This document shows positions 46,336 to 46,511 of a DNA stretch of 46,511 nt, piece by piece. The stretch is taken from positions 1-46,511 of the forward strand of contig JAKAAI010000005.1 of the NCBI GenBank assembly GCA_021797055.1, in the 5' to 3' direction. The position numbers and the translations under genes were made by a program. How positions within the stretch are numbered: the stretch's first letter is position 1; every line of letters begins with the position of its first letter. A model generated the notes under the pieces. It did not search any database. It saw nothing but the letters and a program-made list of their open reading frames with translations, and was not told the origin of the DNA. Origin of the DNA: Thermoplasmata archaeon. GTDB lineage: Archaea > Thermoplasmatota > Thermoplasmata > Thermoplasmatales > Thermoplasmataceae.

Positions 46336-46511
46336 CTAATTGACCACGTTTTTAACAAGTTTCTCGTGCACCCTGTCAAAGAAAGACCTTTTGAGCAGGA
46401 CGAAATTTGCATAGTTTTCTGAGCATTTGATCACAATTTCGTCGCTGTTCTTGACTCGGTACTGCTCCTGACCATCAAGTATGAGAAGGCAATCATCATA
46501 TTTATCCATTA
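46336..46511 (-). CDS. NAD kinase, C-terminal fragment (cut by window edge)
   Basis: Open minus-strand frame from the window end to TAG at 46336-46338. The 58 residues include ILDGQEQYRVKNSDEIVIKCSENYANFV and end with FFDRVHEKLVKN, the pattern of the beta-strands and last helix at the C-terminus of ATP-NAD kinases (DGQ..., D.I.I..S...A.FV, F..RL..KL). The ATG at 46509 is internal, not the start. The gene would make NADP. Assignment rests on a short fragment, so it is moderate. Confidence 0.65.
   Translation of the reverse strand, partial: MDKYDDCLLILDGQEQYRVKNSDEIVIKCSENYANFVLLKRSFFDRVHEKLVKNVVN

Overview
The window looks like a chromosomal segment of a Thermoplasmatales-type archaeon (Thermoplasma / Ferroplasma / Cuniculiplasma relatives); the genus cannot be fixed from the sequence alone. 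The evidence is archaeal-only information-processing genes (GatDE amidotransferase, RNA polymerase H-B-A'-A'' with an undivided B subunit, aIF1A, RIO1, Dim2-type KH protein, Taw2), a 5S rRNA gene with no 16S or 23S beside it, a complex I operon without the NADH-dehydrogenase subunits, and surface-protein repeats carrying the 'GLP..W' signature common in this order. Several first genes of transcription units have a TATA-like box about 24-28 bp before the start codon, which indicates leaderless mRNAs; many downstream genes overlap by ATGA/GTGA or carry a short Shine-Dalgarno sequence.

Layout. 66-5140 (+): acyl-CoA dehydrogenase, a DUF72 protein and gatD-gatE. 5316-15408 (+): one long operon encoding respiratory complex I subunits A-B-C-D-H-I-J(split)-K-L-M-N, ending in two small genes of unknown function, one with a putative zinc site. 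15409-23954: mostly minus strand, with tatC-tatA, a giant repeat-rich membrane-anchored surface protein, a small unknown gene, a 1-Cys peroxiredoxin, hemB and a two-domain RecA/KaiC/GvpD-like ATPase; a small plus-strand gene lies between the last two. 24153-26456: solitary 5S rRNA, trpS, and convergent mtnA. 26762-35322 (+): tRNA-Lys followed 16 bp later by rpoH-rpoB-rpoA1-rpoA2-nusA. 35401-37395 (+): aIF1A-RIO1-Dim2, then initiator tRNA-Met. 37377-40277 (-): hemL-hemC-hemD, tetrapyrrole synthesis. 40348-44668 (+): taw2 (wybutosine), then a prpD-prpB-prpC methylcitrate operon. 44881-46511: an unknown gene, a JAMM/MPN metalloprotease and the 3' end of an NAD kinase gene.

How the parts fit. The tetrapyrrole genes (hemL, C, D here, hemB nearby) could supply heme for the respiratory chain that complex I feeds. 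Tat translocase would export folded redox proteins. The prp genes and the acyl-CoA dehydrogenase suggest growth on propionyl-CoA-yielding or fatty/amino acid substrates. The rpo and aIF1A/RIO1/Dim2/tRNAi blocks form a transcription-translation core, but without the L30e, S12, S7 and EF genes that often accompany them in other archaea.

Most noteworthy observations: convergent genes whose 3' ends abut or interlock (including hemD, whose stop codon lies in the T-loop of the initiator tRNA gene); a tRNA-Lys gene sitting as the apparent 5' element of the RNA polymerase operon; an extension of about 118 residues on the N-terminus of RpoA2; two unknown genes fused to the end of the complex I operon; and a hairpin that places a start codon in its loop. 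I saw no insertion sequence, CRISPR array or prophage.
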